Shown here piece after piece: positions 1 through 7,649 of a stretch of DNA of 45,978 nucleotides. Position numbers and translations under genes: made by a program. The notes under the pieces are model-generated. The model did not search any database and had not been told where the DNA came from. It saw only the letters and a list, made by a program, of their open reading frames with translations. The DNA is from Chitinophagaceae bacterium UBA4407 (GTDB lineage: Bacteria > Bacteroidota > Bacteroidia > Chitinophagales > Chitinophagaceae): assembly GCA_002390845.1 (NCBI GenBank), contig DGQT01000074.1, positions 1-45,978 of the forward strand, in the 5' to 3' direction. Position 1 is the stretch's first letter; every line of letters starts with the position of its first letter.

Positions 1-35
1 GGTTGAACAACTAAATTGTTCAACCCTCTTTTTTC
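1..35 (+). terminator. Rho-independent terminator
   Basis: Perfect 10-bp inverted repeat (GGTTGAACAA, 5-base loop, TTGTTCAACC) followed by CTCTTTTTT. It should end a rightward transcript whose gene lies left of the window. Confidence 0.85.
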
Positions 36-170
36 GTATAAGCATTAATCTTATTGCTCTGCAGGTTGCTCTCCAGCAGAGCCCCCTTCAGATTAACAAT
101 GCTAATAAACAGGATTTATATCAAATAACCACCAACTATTTTTCAGTACATTACCATAATCGGAAGCATT

Positions 171-350
171 TTTTTGATACCGGCACTGGTTTTTCATAGC
201 ATCTTTGTTGCCACGCTCGGTTCACAGTTCCTCTTTCATGGCATCGATGAAAGGCGTGGCAGTTTACCCCGACGAGCGAAGCGGAACTCGGGGTCGCAAT
301 CCGTTCATCTGTTAGTTATTTATTGAGCTTTTACCAAAGCGAAGATTGAA
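171..350 (+). repeat. Dispersed intergenic repeat, copy 1 (forward, long form)
   Basis: Longest copy of the family. It holds the TTTTTGATACCGGC start, the CCACGCTC core, a second CATGGCATC unit and the tail TTGAGCTTTTACCAAAGCG. A hairpin (ACCCCGA at 266-272, TCGGGGT at 288-294) sits immediately before TCGCAA, where shorter copies read GTTGCGTCGCA without a break. The 26-372 gap holds nothing else I recognise. Confidence 0.75.
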
Positions 351-372
351 AAACCCCTGTTTGTAGTGCATT

Positions 373-792
373 TTAGTCAGGTCGGTAGTTCTCCCAATAT
401 TCTTTTGGTGTTACGATTTTAGTTTGCTTATAAGTAGGAAAAGTAAAGTCTGTAGTATTACCTGTAATTACAAAGTCAGCCAAACATTCGTGGGCAAGTT
501 CTAAAATCATATTATCATCATCGTCTGAAATAAGGTCAAGTGTTATGGCAGGAAGAAACTTTGTCGCTTTGCTTTCTATTTCAACGAGTAAGGCTTCGGC
601 ACGAATAAAGAAGTCTTGAAATTTAGAAAATCTTGGCCTTGCTAAAACTTCGTAATATTCAGCTAATAATTCTTCCGAAATACAAAGTTGAAATTTCTGC
701 TCAATAAAAAGGTCGTTAATAATGAGGTGCGGATAACCACGTTGAATGAGCGATGAAACAATTATGTTCGTATCAATTACGATTCTTTGCAT
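373..792 (-). CDS. PIN-domain toxin (COG1569-like)
   Basis: Predicted metal-dependent ribonuclease toxin of a type II toxin-antitoxin pair. The 139-residue protein opens with the PIN signature (IVIDTNIIVSS), giving the first catalytic aspartate at about residue 7. Further acidic residues follow in the DDDDNMILELA stretch, and there is a late ADFVITGNTTDF motif; this matches PIN domains of the COG1569 type, which are usually about 140 residues. I chose the ATG at 792 because the in-frame TTG at 804 adds only four residues. The start overlaps the end of the upstream antitoxin gene by 20 bp, so the two are probably translationally coupled. Cellular targets of this PIN group cannot be read from sequence. 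Confidence 0.8.
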   Translation of the reverse strand: MQRIVIDTNIIVSSLIQRGYPHLIINDLFIEQKFQLCISEELLAEYYEVLARPRFSKFQDFFIRAEALLVEIESKATKFLPAITLDLISDDDDNMILELAHECLADFVITGNTTDFTFPTYKQTKIVTPKEYWENYRPD

Positions 793-1003
793 TTCTTCTA
801 ACAACTTTTACTTCATTTGTAATCTCGTCCATTGTCATTTTTGAAATGCCATATTTATCTGCAAGTTCTAAGCACTTACTTAGGTTTTGACGTGTCAATT
901 CTTTGCTAACAATGTCAATAAAATCAGTAAAAGTCAACTGATCTTCTTTTAAGCCGAACTTGTTGTATTCAATATCCGATATAGAAATATTTAGTGTCCG
1001 CAT
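773..1003 (-). CDS. Putative antitoxin partner of the PIN toxin
   Basis: A 76-residue protein encoded directly upstream of, and overlapping, the PIN toxin gene. The first part (MRTLNISISDIEYNKFGL) resembles the N-terminal strand region of small ribbon-helix-helix-like antitoxins found with COG1569 toxins. The C-terminus is basic (VVRRNAKNRN). Position, size and overlap argue for the antitoxin, which would bind the toxin and repress the pair's promoter in the short gap above 1003. The family assignment is mainly by context; a clear DNA-binding motif is not obvious by eye. Confidence 0.65.
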   Translation of the reverse strand: MRTLNISISDIEYNKFGLKEDQLTFTDFIDIVSKELTRQNLSKCLELADKYGISKMTMDEITNEVKVVRRNAKNRN

Positions 1004-1060
1004 AATTTTAATGTTTGATCAAATTTACGAAAAATGTTCAAATGTGTAAGGTTTGACGAT

Positions 1061-1140
1061 GAGGCCAACTATTGTATTTCATAGTATCGCCGCTTGTCTG
1101 TTACTCAATTATTGAGCTTTTACCAAAGCTAAGATTGAAG
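1061..1140 (+). repeat. Dispersed intergenic repeat, copy 2 (forward, degenerate core)
   Basis: Retains TTTCATAGTATCGCC and the full tail TTGAGCTTTTACCAAAGC...AAGATTGAAG, but the GTTGCGTCGCA core has degenerated (GCTTGTCTGTTACTC). Confidence 0.6.
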
Positions 1141-1245
1141 CGAAGGCTATTGGCGAGGATGCAAACAGCAGCGAAAAAAGCTTCTAGTTGTTTTTCGAAA
1201 TTATGGTTGTGCAACAGTGACCAATGTAAGCTGCTGGATTTCTTG

Positions 1246-1983
1246 TTATTGTAATTTCCCATTTTTAAATATCTCTCTTGCCGTCAAATATCCGTCTCGT
1301 TTTAAAATAAATAAGTCATCAACATAATTACCATAAACAGCAATCGCCTTTTCCCCGACTGTTTTAAAATAAGGCTTAGGGTAACTTATTGTTATAAATT
1401 GATTGTCTGACCTTAAAATTTTTGTCGGATACGAAACTTCTTTTGCGAAATCAATTATTATGGGTTTTACTCTTGTCCTTTTGTTATAGTCGTGTCCATA
1501 ATCTTCTTCTGCATAACTGCCTGCCCATTTACCATCCTTTGTTAAATAGACATCATTATACATGTATTTTTGATGAAAATATGTTCCACTGTCAGCCGAT
1601 ACAAACAATAATACATTGTCAAACTTTGAAAATGGTGGAATGCCATAATGGTCATATGCCACAAATTCAATTGTGTCCTTAGAAAAGTTGCCAAATACTT
1701 TTTGAAGAATTTTATATTCTGCTTTAAAACCTCCGTCCATTGAACCTTCTCGGTAAGGTAAAGCGTCAACCGATATTTTTTGTCCTACAAACACAAAAAG
1801 TTTATTGTTTTCTCCATTGTAGTTTTTTACATAATCAATCGGATTGTTCTTTTTGTTTTCAGTCTTGCGTTGAATTAATGAATCCTGTCTACCTTGACTT
1901 GAATTGTTAGAAGTTATTTGTCCGTTGCAACTTAAAAACAATGTTGTTAAAATTAAAAGTGATATGTGAAATGAGGCCGTCAT
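1246..1983 (-). CDS. Predicted lipoprotein of unknown function
   Basis: About 245 residues from the ATG at 1983; a longer frame to 2022 would place 13 extra residues before a good signal peptide. The N-terminus is a hydrophobic stretch ending in a lipobox-like LFLSC, so the mature protein is probably a lipid-anchored envelope protein. A low-complexity, polar linker (SNNSSQGRQDS...KTENKKNN) follows. The rest is a soluble domain with FVFVGQKISVDALP and VYGNYVDDLFILKRDGYLTAREIF. I do not recognise the family. The gene stands alone between intergenic repeats and is A+T-rich, fitting an accessory gene. Confidence 0.6.
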   Translation of the reverse strand: MTASFHISLLILTTLFLSCNGQITSNNSSQGRQDSLIQRKTENKKNNPIDYVKNYNGENNKLFVFVGQKISVDALPYREGSMDGGFKAEYKILQKVFGNFSKDTIEFVAYDHYGIPPFSKFDNVLLFVSADSGTYFHQKYMYNDVYLTKDGKWAGSYAEEDYGHDYNKRTRVKPIIIDFAKEVSYPTKILRSDNQFITISYPKPYFKTVGEKAIAVYGNYVDDLFILKRDGYLTAREIFKNGKLQ

Positions 1984-2151
1984 AATGTAGCAGTTAACGG
2001 GTGTATTACTGATATAATGCACAATTTACATTTTTCTACCCGATCGATTTACACAAGAACGCCATTGCGTTTCTTGTATGTTGGGTGCGTCAATCAGCCA
2101 ACAAAAATTAATAAATGCTTTGTAAAGCAATTAACCCGGCCAATATAAATT

Positions 2152-2420
2152 CGCTTCAATCTTCACTAATATAAAAGCTCATTCCAAATCCAACCGTACA
2201 ATCTCTAATGAACCATCAGTAGACACAGGGATACGAAGGATTTTTAACCACAGAGTTACACGGAGTTTTTTCACAGAGTTGCACAGAGAAACTCCGTGTA
2301 ACTCTGTGATTTCTTTTCTCTGCGTAACTCTGTGGTTTAATTGCTCCATAGAATTACCTTCAGTCGAAGTGTGCGACGCAACAATGCTTAATAGAATTAC
2401 CTCTGCACGGTACATAATGG
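2152..2420 (-). repeat. Dispersed intergenic repeat, copy 3 (reverse), split by an insertion
   Basis: The left half (2152-2200: GCTTCAATCTTC, AAAGCTC, CCAACCGTACA) and right half (2367-2420: AAGTGTGCGACGCAAC, TAATAGAATTAC) together make one ordinary copy. Between them are about 165 bp not found in other copies, including the CACAGAG palindrome. Copy 4 at 5191 shows the same joint uninterrupted. Confidence 0.65.
2246..2337. repeat. Nested CACAGAG palindrome
   Basis: Two nested perfect inverted repeats: an outer 14-bp pair (2246-2259 with 2324-2337) and an inner 20-bp pair (2249-2268 with 2289-2308). The unit CACAGAGTT(A/G)CAC(G/A)GAG recurs on both strands. It is embedded in the insertion that splits repeat copy 3. 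Confidence 0.85.
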
Positions 2421-2426
2421 CTATTT

Positions 2427-2469
2427 AAAACAAAAGCACCATCCTTTTTAAAGACGATGCTTCTGTTTT
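2427..2469 (-). terminator. Decayed copy of the esterase terminator
   Basis: Matches the hairpin at 5281-5322 in position and sequence relative to the duplicated esterase end, but the two arms (2427-2443 and 2453-2469) now carry about three mismatches. Confidence 0.5.
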
Positions 2470-2477
2470 CTATAAAA

Positions 2478-2533
2478 TTGAAACACTATTTCCCTGAAGC
2501 TATTTGCAGTAACTCTTTGTCGGGAGCATTTTT
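2478..2533 (-). pseudogene. Remnant of a carboxylesterase 3' end
   Basis: On the minus strand this encodes the last 15 residues (KNAPDKELLQIASGK) and stop codon of the carboxylesterase at 5339-6949, with mostly silent differences. Homology stops abruptly near 2533; the rest of the gene is absent. The downstream terminator and repeat are duplicated with it (2367-2533 against 5220-5386, roughly 88% identical by eye). Confidence 0.75.
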
Positions 2534-2791
2534 CCTTCCCATTAGAGTCAGTGTATGATCCACCTTGTGGGAAACTGTTTTGTATGATTATACTCTTGCT
2601 ATTAGAATCAGCATACTCATATTTGGTTTAAATATTACGTTCATCAGATCCGGGAAATATGACTTTGTCTTTGGTTTCGGACTTGATATTATCTTTTGGT
2701 ACGTTTGTTTGGTTTTGTCCTCTACAGGAGGTGTGAAAAACAAACAGAAGGGACAAAGCATATACTTGTATGTATTTCATAATTTAATTAC
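2534..2791. other. Gap without a recognised feature
   Basis: A+T-rich sequence after the esterase remnant. Short open frames here have no coding character I can support. It contains the 3' flank of the leftward gene at 2792. Confidence 0.5.
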
Positions 2792-3334
2792 TCAGCAACC
2801 GCCTTTGCGAGGCGCACGTTTATAAATTATTTTACTATCCCGTTCTACATAGTCGCCCGATACTATTGGATATGAATACTTGGGCGCATGCGATACGTTT
2901 TGGCTTCTTATAATTATTTTGTCGTTAACTTTCAGGCTATGCAATTGCTGAAATTCATTAGACTCTTCCGTCCCGAAGCTAAGAATATAGTCGTCACCAT
3001 TAATCCTGACCATCACTCCGAAACCTAATCTTGAGCCTGGCGGAAGAGAAAGAGAGCTTACAACAGCCTCCATATTGGTAGAATCTTTAATATGCTCCCT
3101 TATTTTAGCTTCAGCGGCATACACTTTTTTTCCCGCAGGAGACGCTTCCCATTCTTTGTACTTTATACCATCAGGGGTAGCCTCCCATCTTTCTCTTTCG
3201 GCTTTCATTTCAGCAGCAGAGAGTGGCTTTGGGGCTGATTTTTCAGAAGGTTCATTTTTGGTTTGGTGATTAGCAAATACCAGTCCGCTTGCCACAACCA
3301 GCGGTAAGATCAGCGCGTAAATAACTTTTTTCAT
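2792..3334 (-). CDS. Secreted protein with a WEA-P-GxK repeat, unknown function
   Basis: 180 residues. A signal peptide (MKKVIYALILPLVVASGLVFA) is followed by a charged, proline-containing stretch and two adjacent similar units: WEATPDGIKYK and WEASPAGKKVY. The second half looks like a compact beta-rich domain (GFGVMVRINGDDYILSFGTEE, then KVNDKIIIRSQNV). It ends in a basic tail, RAPRKGGC. I do not recognise the family. It lies 41 bp downstream of, and in the same direction as, the lipoprotein gene at 3376-3951, so the two are probably co-transcribed from the gap shared with the regulator at 4135. Confidence 0.65.
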   Translation of the reverse strand: MKKVIYALILPLVVASGLVFANHQTKNEPSEKSAPKPLSAAEMKAERERWEATPDGIKYKEWEASPAGKKVYAAEAKIREHIKDSTNMEAVVSSLSLPPGSRLGFGVMVRINGDDYILSFGTEESNEFQQLHSLKVNDKIIIRSQNVSHAPKYSYPIVSGDYVERDSKIIYKRAPRKGGC

Positions 3335-3375
3335 ATTTGTGTAGGTTTAAATAAGATAAATCTATTTACTGGTAA

Positions 3376-3951
3376 CTAATTTACTTTGTCGAATACAGTA
3401 TTCCAGGAACGCTCTTCTTTGCTGAATAAGTTTGATTTGGCTTTGGCCTCAACTGTAATAGACTTGCCATCATCACTTAACTTCCAAACCTCTGTTACGT
3501 AAACAAGCATTTGTTCCTGCACATCTACATGATAAGGTTTGGCAGTTACCAGGTGTACAATTGAGTTAACAGTCATAGTTTGTCCATCAGCCGACAACTT
3601 TACGGTAAACTTCTTTCCTCTTTCCTGACCATGATCAATTTGGCTTTCTTTACCGTCGAAGGTCAGTTTCTCCTGGCTTGTAACCGGCGCTGCGCCAGAA
3701 AATGAGCTTGATGCCTCTATGGTTAGAAAATCTGCCTGCTCTGTTATTTTCATTGTTTTAGCCAGCATACGATCACCATCATCATATGAGCAAACAATAT
3801 TTCCACCCATACTTATCGACTCTTTGGCTTGCCATTCGCCAGAAAAGTCAGCGCGATGAGTGCCATTTTTTTGGCAAGCCTGTAAGGCAAAATAAATTAC
3901 TCCTGTTAACAGAATAACCAGGCAGGACAAAACGTTTCTTTTATTTTTCAT
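3376..3951 (-). CDS. Predicted lipoprotein, lipocalin-like fold possible
   Basis: 191 residues. A hydrophobic N-terminus ends in LQAC, a plausible lipobox, so the protein is likely lipid-anchored in the envelope. Immediately after comes DFSGEWQAKESI, the DFSGxW start common to small beta-barrel lipoproteins with lipocalin-like domains. The remainder alternates short strands (TMKITEQADFLTIEA, KFTVKLSADGQTMTVNS, EVWKLSDDGKSITVEA), which also fits a barrel. Ligand and function are unknown. It is divergent from the regulator gene at 4135; the 183-bp gap between them holds a long inverted repeat. Confidence 0.6.
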   Translation of the reverse strand: MKNKRNVLSCLVILLTGVIYFALQACQKNGTHRADFSGEWQAKESISMGGNIVCSYDDGDRMLAKTMKITEQADFLTIEASSSFSGAAPVTSQEKLTFDGKESQIDHGQERGKKFTVKLSADGQTMTVNSIVHLVTAKPYHVDVQEQMLVYVTEVWKLSDDGKSITVEAKAKSNLFSKEERSWNTVFDKVN

Positions 3952-3978
3952 TTGTTTATTTTTTGCTTTTTAATGGTG

Positions 3979-4031
3979 ATGAAACGATCATGATTTACCT
4001 GCGGGTTCTGGCAAAATCATGATGGTTTCAT
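3979..4031. promoter_or_regulatory. 18-bp inverted repeat in a divergent gene gap
   Basis: Arms at 3979-3996 and 4014-4031 match at 17 of 18 positions (ATGAAACGATCATGATTT against the complement of AAATCATGATGGTTTCAT), with a 17-base loop. It lies between the start of the lipoprotein gene (3951, leftward) and of the regulator gene (4135, rightward). It could be an operator. It could also act as a hairpin in rightward RNA, because TATCTTTTT follows. Confidence 0.5.
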
Positions 4032-4134
4032 ATCTTTTTAAAATTGATGCAATAAAAATACTTTGATAATTTTTATAAGGGGGAACCTGGATCGTAAATA
4101 AGAGTGTAAACTTTGTAAATAATATCTTGACAAT

Positions 4135-5025
4135 ATGCTGGTTAAAAGAAATCTCCTGTTAGTCAAACGAAAGTACCTGGGCTTATTATTACTAATCGTG
4201 TTTGTCTCTATAATCTGTGTGGCTTTCAGCATGACCGGCAATGATGACTTTGACTTTGCGAGAAGGGAAATTTTACTTCGCCGGATCGGACATGAAATCC
4301 TCCTTCAGTCAGGCGACAGTACATCACGGGTACTTCCGGTAAAAAAGATCGCTGAAAATGAATACCAGATCAGTTTTGAGAATGCTTTTACTTTTCTACC
4401 CGACTCCCTGGTGAATACCACTGAGCGTTTGTTAGCCAAAGACCCGCTAGCAAGTGATTATGTTGTAAATGTATTGAACTGTGCCAATGCCAGTGTAGCC
4501 TATGGATATGCTATATCAAAAGATAAGAAAGATGATATTGTAGCCTGTATAGGAAGAAGGCAACCCATAGCGTGTTACATGATTAATATTAAATTCAAAC
4601 CAACAGGAATAATTACAGCACAGAATGGATATATTCTGGGCAGCCTTACAGTTTTAGCATTTGTTGGATTTATTTTTTTGAAACGTGTTAAGCCGCGGTT
4701 GATCTTACCTGAAAGTCAGCATACAGGTCTGTTCACTTTGGGTTCAACGTCGTTCGACGCAGAGACTCGTAAACTCACCATACACGGAAAGATCATAGAC
4801 CTTACCAGGACTGAAACCCGTGTACTACGCATTTTCGCGTTGTCTCCTAACGAGGCTATAGAGCGAAGCCGGCTACAAAAAGAGATATGGGAAGATGAAG
4901 GTATTATAGTAGGCCGCAGTCTCGATATGTTCATATCAAAACTTAGAAAAAAACTTGAAATTGATCCTAACATTAAGATTGTAGTTATACGCGGCAAAGG
5001 ATATAAGCTTGAAATTAGCTCCTAA
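4135..5025 (+). CDS. Membrane-anchored winged-helix transcriptional regulator
   Basis: 296 residues. The protein has a membrane segment near residues 12-32, a periplasmic domain of about 130 residues, and a second membrane segment near 163-183. The C-terminal domain (about 200-294) is of the OmpR/PhoB type: LTRTETRVLRIFALSPNEAIERSRL, then SLDMFISKLRKKLE and the wing IRGKGYKLE. The DNA-binding domain is therefore C-terminal and cytoplasmic, a ToxR-like arrangement turned around. No receiver domain is present, so signalling would come directly from the periplasm rather than from a kinase. The likely targets are the divergent exported-protein genes at 3376 and 2792, and its own promoter; this is inference from position. 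Confidence 0.75.
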   Translation: MLVKRNLLLVKRKYLGLLLLIVFVSIICVAFSMTGNDDFDFARREILLRRIGHEILLQSGDSTSRVLPVKKIAENEYQISFENAFTFLPDSLVNTTERLLAKDPLASDYVVNVLNCANASVAYGYAISKDKKDDIVACIGRRQPIACYMINIKFKPTGIITAQNGYILGSLTVLAFVGFIFLKRVKPRLILPESQHTGLFTLGSTSFDAETRKLTIHGKIIDLTRTETRVLRIFALSPNEAIERSRLQKEIWEDEGIIVGRSLDMFISKLRKKLEIDPNIKIVVIRGKGYKLEISS

Positions 5026-5190
5026 GAAAACCTTCCGCTGCGAACTGATTTTATAGGATTCAATTTGGCATTTGTGAAACGCTATAGTGAACTATAAATG
5101 CGGACTCATTAAATGAATTATTCCTCGCAAAGTCTACTTAATTTGGAGTAGCTTCTCCGAAAAGTTTCCTGAAGGGGTCTTTGCGTTTAC

Positions 5191-5276
5191 ACAAAAGCTC
5201 ATTCCTGATCCAACCCCACAAGTGTGCGACGCAACCAAAGTTTAATAGAATTACTTCCGCCCGGTACATAATGGCT
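5191..5276 (-). repeat. Dispersed intergenic repeat, copy 4 (reverse)
   Basis: Contains AAAGCTC, GATCCAACC, CAAGTGTGCGACGCAAC and TTTAATAGAATTAC in the usual reverse order without interruption. The remaining 5026-5190 sequence holds nothing I recognise. Confidence 0.75.
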
Positions 5277-5280
5277 GTTT

Positions 5281-5322
5281 AAAACAAAAGCATCACCTTT
5301 TTAAAGATGATGCTTTTGTTTT
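5281..5322 (-). terminator. Terminator of the carboxylesterase gene
   Basis: Perfect 15-bp stem (5281-5295 with 5308-5322) 17 bases beyond the esterase stop, flanked by T-rich sequence in both directions, so it could also act on rightward transcripts from 4135. Confidence 0.85.
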
Positions 5323-5338
5323 CTGTAAAATTGAAACA

Positions 5339-6949
5339 CTATTTCCCTGAAGCTATTTGTAGCAATTCTTTATCAGGAGCATTTTTTAGTTCGCAGGTAT
5401 TATCGAAGATCATGGTTGCTCCATTCTCTGGTGTGTACTTTGGCCATTTGGGTAAACCCTTTGCATTTGGGTCGCCGGTCTTTGCAAAATTTAGCCAGGC
5501 ACTGCTTATTTTATCAGCAAGTGTATAAGCCTCTTTTCCGCCGCCGGTCATTTGTTCGCAGAGCTTTATATTATCAAACTGGAAAGCAAGATCCATGCAA
5601 TGCATCGCCTTGTAAATACCATCGTTCACGGGTGACTGCCATGTAAAAAGATACATGTAAACCGGTGCCGTTCCGCTGGCAACTTTAAGGTTTGCCTGTG
5701 TAATGGAAAGCGGCCTGAAGTTTAGATCGATATCCGTATAATCAGAAGGCTTAACGGTATTGGGATATGCCTTGTTAACGGCAGCAATAAATGCATCAGC
5801 TTTGTCGCCGTATTTTTTCTTCAGGTTTTCTTTGGCCTGGTCCATAGTAATATCTCTTGTGCCGGGAGCGAACGGCGCAAACTCATTTTTTGTTGAACCA
5901 ACCAGCAAAGGAATATCTTTTGAAAGTGCTGTTGCTGCAGCATCCTGCGGTTGATACGGCAACACATTGCCATCAAGAATTGGCCCCCAGCCCAATCCAA
6001 AACCAGCAACAGGTTTGCCTTCTGCTTTTAAGTCGTCTGATACTTTCTTCAAAGCTTTTTTGCCGGCAGCATTCAACGTTTCGTAAGATATTTTCTGTAG
6101 CGAATCTACCTGCGAAGGTTGAAGGTTTAGTACTTCAAGCAACGCCGCACCAATTCTTTTTGTAACAGATTGATCCATGAAATTTGTTATATAACTGCCG
6201 CTTTGTACAATGGCTTTACTGAACAATCCTTTTGCTGAAGGCGCATTCATTAAACAGGTAACTTTTCCACCGCCACCGCTTTGGCCAAAGATGGTAACGT
6301 TATCAGGATCGCCACCAAACTGTGCAATGTTTTGTTTAATCCATTGTAAGGAAGCAATAAGATCCATAAGACCTGCATCAGGAGATGATTTGTATTTATC
6401 GCCATAAGCCGACAAATCTAAGAAGCCCAAAATATTCAACCGGTGATTAACAGACACCACAACAACATCACCTTTCTTGGTTAAATTTTCTCCATCATAA
6501 GAAGGTAGTTCTATTGAGGAACCGGCAGTAAAACCACCACCATGCAGCCAAACCATTACAGGGCGTTTTTTACCATCGTTTATTTGTTTTGTCCAAACGT
6601 TGAGGCATAAACAATTTTCATTGGTGAAGCCCCAGTTATGGTTGAAAGGAAATTCAAATTCATCGAAAGTTGTAGTTGTTGGGTCGGTTGGACAAACAGG
6701 CCCGTAACTCATCGAGCTGCGCACACCCGGCCACGCATCTGGTTTTGATGGCGCCATAAACCGGTCTGCCTTTGCATAAGGAATACCCTTGTAGGTATAA
6801 ATGCCATCGTGTATATAGCCCTTTACTTTACCACTTTCGGTGGCAACAATGGCAATGTCTTTACCGGCAGTAATGCCGCTTTGTGCAATAGCAAGTACAG
6901 GCAGCGTGGCAACCGCTAAAGACATCATAAATGATGTAATTTGTCTCAT
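5339..6949 (-). CDS. Type-B carboxylesterase, secreted
   Basis: 536 residues, the normal size for the carboxylesterase/para-nitrobenzyl esterase family. A signal peptide (about residues 1-22, ending AIAQ) sends it out of the cytoplasm. The family landmarks are all present: oxyanion-hole HGGGF near 136, nucleophile elbow GQSGGGG near 222-228 (Ser near 224; most relatives have GESAGG), the acidic residue in STKNEF near 353, and the catalytic His in AMHCMDLAF near 450. It should hydrolyse carboxylic esters, but the natural substrate is unknown. It is a single-gene unit with its own terminator. A fragment of a second copy of its 3' end survives at 2478-2533. Confidence 0.9.
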   Translation of the reverse strand: MRQITSFMMSLAVATLPVLAIAQSGITAGKDIAIVATESGKVKGYIHDGIYTYKGIPYAKADRFMAPSKPDAWPGVRSSMSYGPVCPTDPTTTTFDEFEFPFNHNWGFTNENCLCLNVWTKQINDGKKRPVMVWLHGGGFTAGSSIELPSYDGENLTKKGDVVVVSVNHRLNILGFLDLSAYGDKYKSSPDAGLMDLIASLQWIKQNIAQFGGDPDNVTIFGQSGGGGKVTCLMNAPSAKGLFSKAIVQSGSYITNFMDQSVTKRIGAALLEVLNLQPSQVDSLQKISYETLNAAGKKALKKVSDDLKAEGKPVAGFGLGWGPILDGNVLPYQPQDAAATALSKDIPLLVGSTKNEFAPFAPGTRDITMDQAKENLKKKYGDKADAFIAAVNKAYPNTVKPSDYTDIDLNFRPLSITQANLKVASGTAPVYMYLFTWQSPVNDGIYKAMHCMDLAFQFDNIKLCEQMTGGGKEAYTLADKISSAWLNFAKTGDPNAKGLPKWPKYTPENGATMIFDNTCELKNAPDKELLQIASGK

Positions 6950-7142
6950 AATATGTAGTTGATTTTTATTTGTGCTGAAAGATATACACCCGCTTATTGT
7001 TTTAAAACGATTTGCGATGAAACACTAAAAGAAAGCTACGAAACACAGTGTTTTAAAAATGGCAGGCGAATCTTTAGTGAAAGATAACAATTTGAAACGG
7101 TTGCTATGCCTCTCAAATTTTCGCTTATCAAACAGGTGTAAT

Positions 7143-7244
7143 TTTTTTGAAACCAGCATTTGTATTTCATGGCAGCTTCGTTGCGTCGCATTACGTTCAT
7201 CTGCTATTCATTTATTGAGCTTTTATCTCAGCGAAGATTGAAGC
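7143..7244 (+). repeat. Dispersed intergenic repeat, copy 5 (forward)
   Basis: TTTTTTTGAAACCAGC, CATGGCAGC, GTTGCGTCGCA and the tail TTGAGCTTTTATCTCAGCG are all present. The 6950-7142 stretch upstream holds the esterase promoter region and nothing else I recognise. Confidence 0.75.
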
Positions 7245-7393
7245 AGTAAAGAGGGAATCTGGAAAGGATCGGGTTAAAAAAAAACATTTACAATGTGGAG
7301 CGGGTACTTTAAGCAGCGTAATCTTTTCAGCGAAACTGCACACTACAGCTGAATATTAATATAAAGACCGAAAGGATCATGGAGTTTGCAGGC

Positions 7394-7465
7394 AAAGAAA
7401 AAGGCTTGGCGTTGTTGGGGAATCAGCATTCCGTGAGCCCATAACCGAAGCCCAATAATTACAAT
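7394..7465 (-). repeat. Structured element flanking the hydrolase gene, copy A
   Basis: About 65 bp, roughly 80% identical by eye to 8686-8752. It contains TTGGCGTTGTTGGGG, a small hairpin GGAAT-CAGC-ATTCC and AGCCCATAAC. The 7466-7649 gap after it holds nothing I recognise. Confidence 0.6.
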
Positions 7466-7649
7466 ATTGCCGATGTCTTGTTCAACCTATTTCAGGACGA
7501 GACATTTTGCAGCCGATTGATCTTCCGCCTGCCTCCATTTGCCGGCAATACTTTTTCTAGCGGTTCGTGCTTCTACATCAAAGACTTAGCGACCTTTTCA
7601 TTGATTCTTTCATCAACTTGATGCTCTTCGATGCCAAATATACTTACGT

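Noticed and set aside
1072..1254. Small rightward open frame
   Set aside because: It overlaps repeat copy 2 and has no coding character.
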